Source of the DNA: Cytophagales bacterium
GTDB lineage: Bacteria > Bacteroidota > Bacteroidia > Cytophagales > MED-G16
DNA: 7,663 nucleotides
Direction of reading: 5' to 3'
Assembly: GCA_029940715.1 (NCBI GenBank)
Contig: JAPYTU010000071.1
Span: 1 to 7,663 of the forward strand
Of this stretch, positions 6,946 to 7,663 are shown in pieces (positions within the stretch are counted from its first letter, which is position 1; each line of letters opens with the position of its first letter). The notes beneath the pieces are model-generated. The model ran no database searches. It was not told the origin of the DNA and was given only the letters and a program-made list of their open reading frames with translations. Both the position numbers and the translations under genes were made by a program.

Positions 6946-7663
6946 CTAATTATTAAATTTTTTTTCGTAAATAATGTTTTTTCTATTATCAATATAATTG
7001 TTGTTAAAGAGTAACTTTTTATAAACTCCATGTCCCCAGTCATCAATTAAACTAAAATAATTACTATTTCCTGGATTTCCTGATTGACCACCAGGGTAAA
7101 TACCCCATGCTTCAGTTTTTATTTTGTTTAATTTAACTATCATTCTCCATGAAGGTCCATGATTTTCACTGGCTGCATTAATTATATTATTGTATCCTCC
7201 TACGTCAACACCAGATTTACTAAAGCTTTTGATATTTAAAAGGTGTTTAATTGTAGTATTTTTATAGTCTTTCCAATTAAGTTTATTATTATTATTTTTT
7301 TTCCAATTTTCTAATGAGTCAATAGAAAGTTTATAAGTATAGTTTACTAAGTCAGATAAATTTTCTTTTTTATTTGTGTTTAAAATATCATAATATTCTA
7401 AATCTTTATTTTCTTTTATTAGTAAGTATGTGTTATAAGAATTTGGTTTTCTGTAGCTATATTTTAGTGTATCAAACTCATCCCATAATTTTTCTCTAAA
7501 TATTTTCCACCATGTCACAAAAATAGCAGGAGATTCAGTATTAGTATTTGAGATGTAATCCCAATTGGATAGTTTATTAAAATATTTTTCTAATGTAGAG
7601 TCAAGTGATAATGTGTCAATTTCTGATAATAATATTGGTAATATTTCATATGCTTTATAACTA
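6946..7663 (-). CDS. Penicillin acylase family hydrolase, C-terminal part (5' truncated by window edge)
   Basis: The frame stays open to the right edge, giving 238 residues of the C-terminal end of a penicillin-acylase-family N-terminal-nucleophile amidohydrolase. The family makes a precursor that self-cleaves into alpha and beta chains and hydrolyses amide bonds in penicillins, acyl-homoserine lactones or other acylated amines. Visible beta-chain signatures (visible numbering) are LSNWDYI near residue 35, SPAIFVTWWK (44-53), LNWKDYKNTTIKHL (128-141), DVGG (153-156), GPSWRMIV (169-176; bases 7135-7158) and YPGGQSGNPGN (189-199), the most diagnostic block. The catalytic Ser at the start of the beta chain and any signal peptide are off-window, so activity and substrate cannot be judged. 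The GTG at 7518 falls inside the conserved SPAIFVTWW segment and is not the start. Members are typically periplasmic. The stop TAG abuts the ATG of the downstream membrane-protein gene. Confidence 0.92.
   Translation of the reverse strand, partial: SYKAYEILPILLSEIDTLSLDSTLEKYFNKLSNWDYISNTNTESPAIFVTWWKIFREKLWDEFDTLKYSYRKPNSYNTYLLIKENKDLEYYDILNTNKKENLSDLVNYTYKLSIDSLENWKKNNNNKLNWKDYKNTTIKHLLNIKSFSKSGVDVGGYNNIINAASENHGPSWRMIVKLNKIKTEAWGIYPGGQSGNPGNSNYFSLIDDWGHGVYKKLLFNNNYIDNRKNIIYEKKFNN

Noticed and set aside
7516..7518. GTG at 7518 as the start of the penicillin-acylase-family gene
   Set aside because: The frame continues without a stop to the window edge and the upstream codons encode family-like sequence (LSNWDYI, SPAIF); the Val lies inside a conserved block.
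1..7663. Search for a defence, mobile or phage system, CRISPR repeats, tRNA or rRNA
   Set aside because: All but 141 bases are accounted for by eight ordinary genes; I saw no transposase, integrase, tandem or spaced repeats, or tRNA-like cloverleaf in the two gaps.

Overview
The window is a compact, very AT-rich stretch of bacterial chromosome. Three 60-base lines counted by hand gave 15-30% G+C. The organism is most likely a member of the Bacteroidota, and I would guess an uncultivated marine flavobacterium-like lineage with a streamlined genome. Four things point there. The arginyl-tRNA synthetase carries the KMKSREG version of the KMSKS loop. There is a lipoprotein of the CotH family and a LolE/FtsX-type permease of the kind common in this phylum. 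Shine-Dalgarno sites are essentially absent. One perfect match to the Bacteroidota -7 promoter element (TAnnTTTG) sits just upstream of a gene. The phylum is fairly secure; the finer placement is inference.

Layout, left to right: the C-terminal end of a family 3 glycoside hydrolase (+, cut by the left edge); a CotH-family lipoprotein (-); a LolC/LolE-like ABC transporter permease (+); a polyprenol/dolichol-phosphate mannose synthase-like family 2 glycosyltransferase (-); argS (+) with a glutathione-peroxidase-like thiol peroxidase gene joined to it by a TGATG overlap (+); a small four-helix membrane protein of unknown function (-); and the C-terminal part of a penicillin-acylase-family hydrolase (-, cut by the right edge). 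The last two form a zero-gap pair transcribed leftward from the right edge.

Only 141 of 7663 bases (48 + 93) lie outside genes, and both gaps separate divergent gene pairs. All three convergent junctions overlap at their stop codons (TTATAA, TTAG, TTAA), leaving no room for conventional terminators. There are no rRNA, tRNA, CRISPR, insertion sequence or phage signals.

The genes do not form one pathway. There is a loose cell-envelope theme: a lipoprotein, a lipoprotein-release-type permease, a lipid-linked sugar transferase, a secreted or anchored peroxidase, and two probable exported hydrolases (GH3 and penicillin acylase, inferred from family habit). These sit beside a housekeeping aminoacyl-tRNA synthetase. 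I do not see an undescribed multi-gene defence or mobile system. The points worth a second look are the stop-codon-overlap architecture, the CotH lipoprotein, the zero-gap acylase/membrane-protein pair and the substituted active-site region of the peroxidase.
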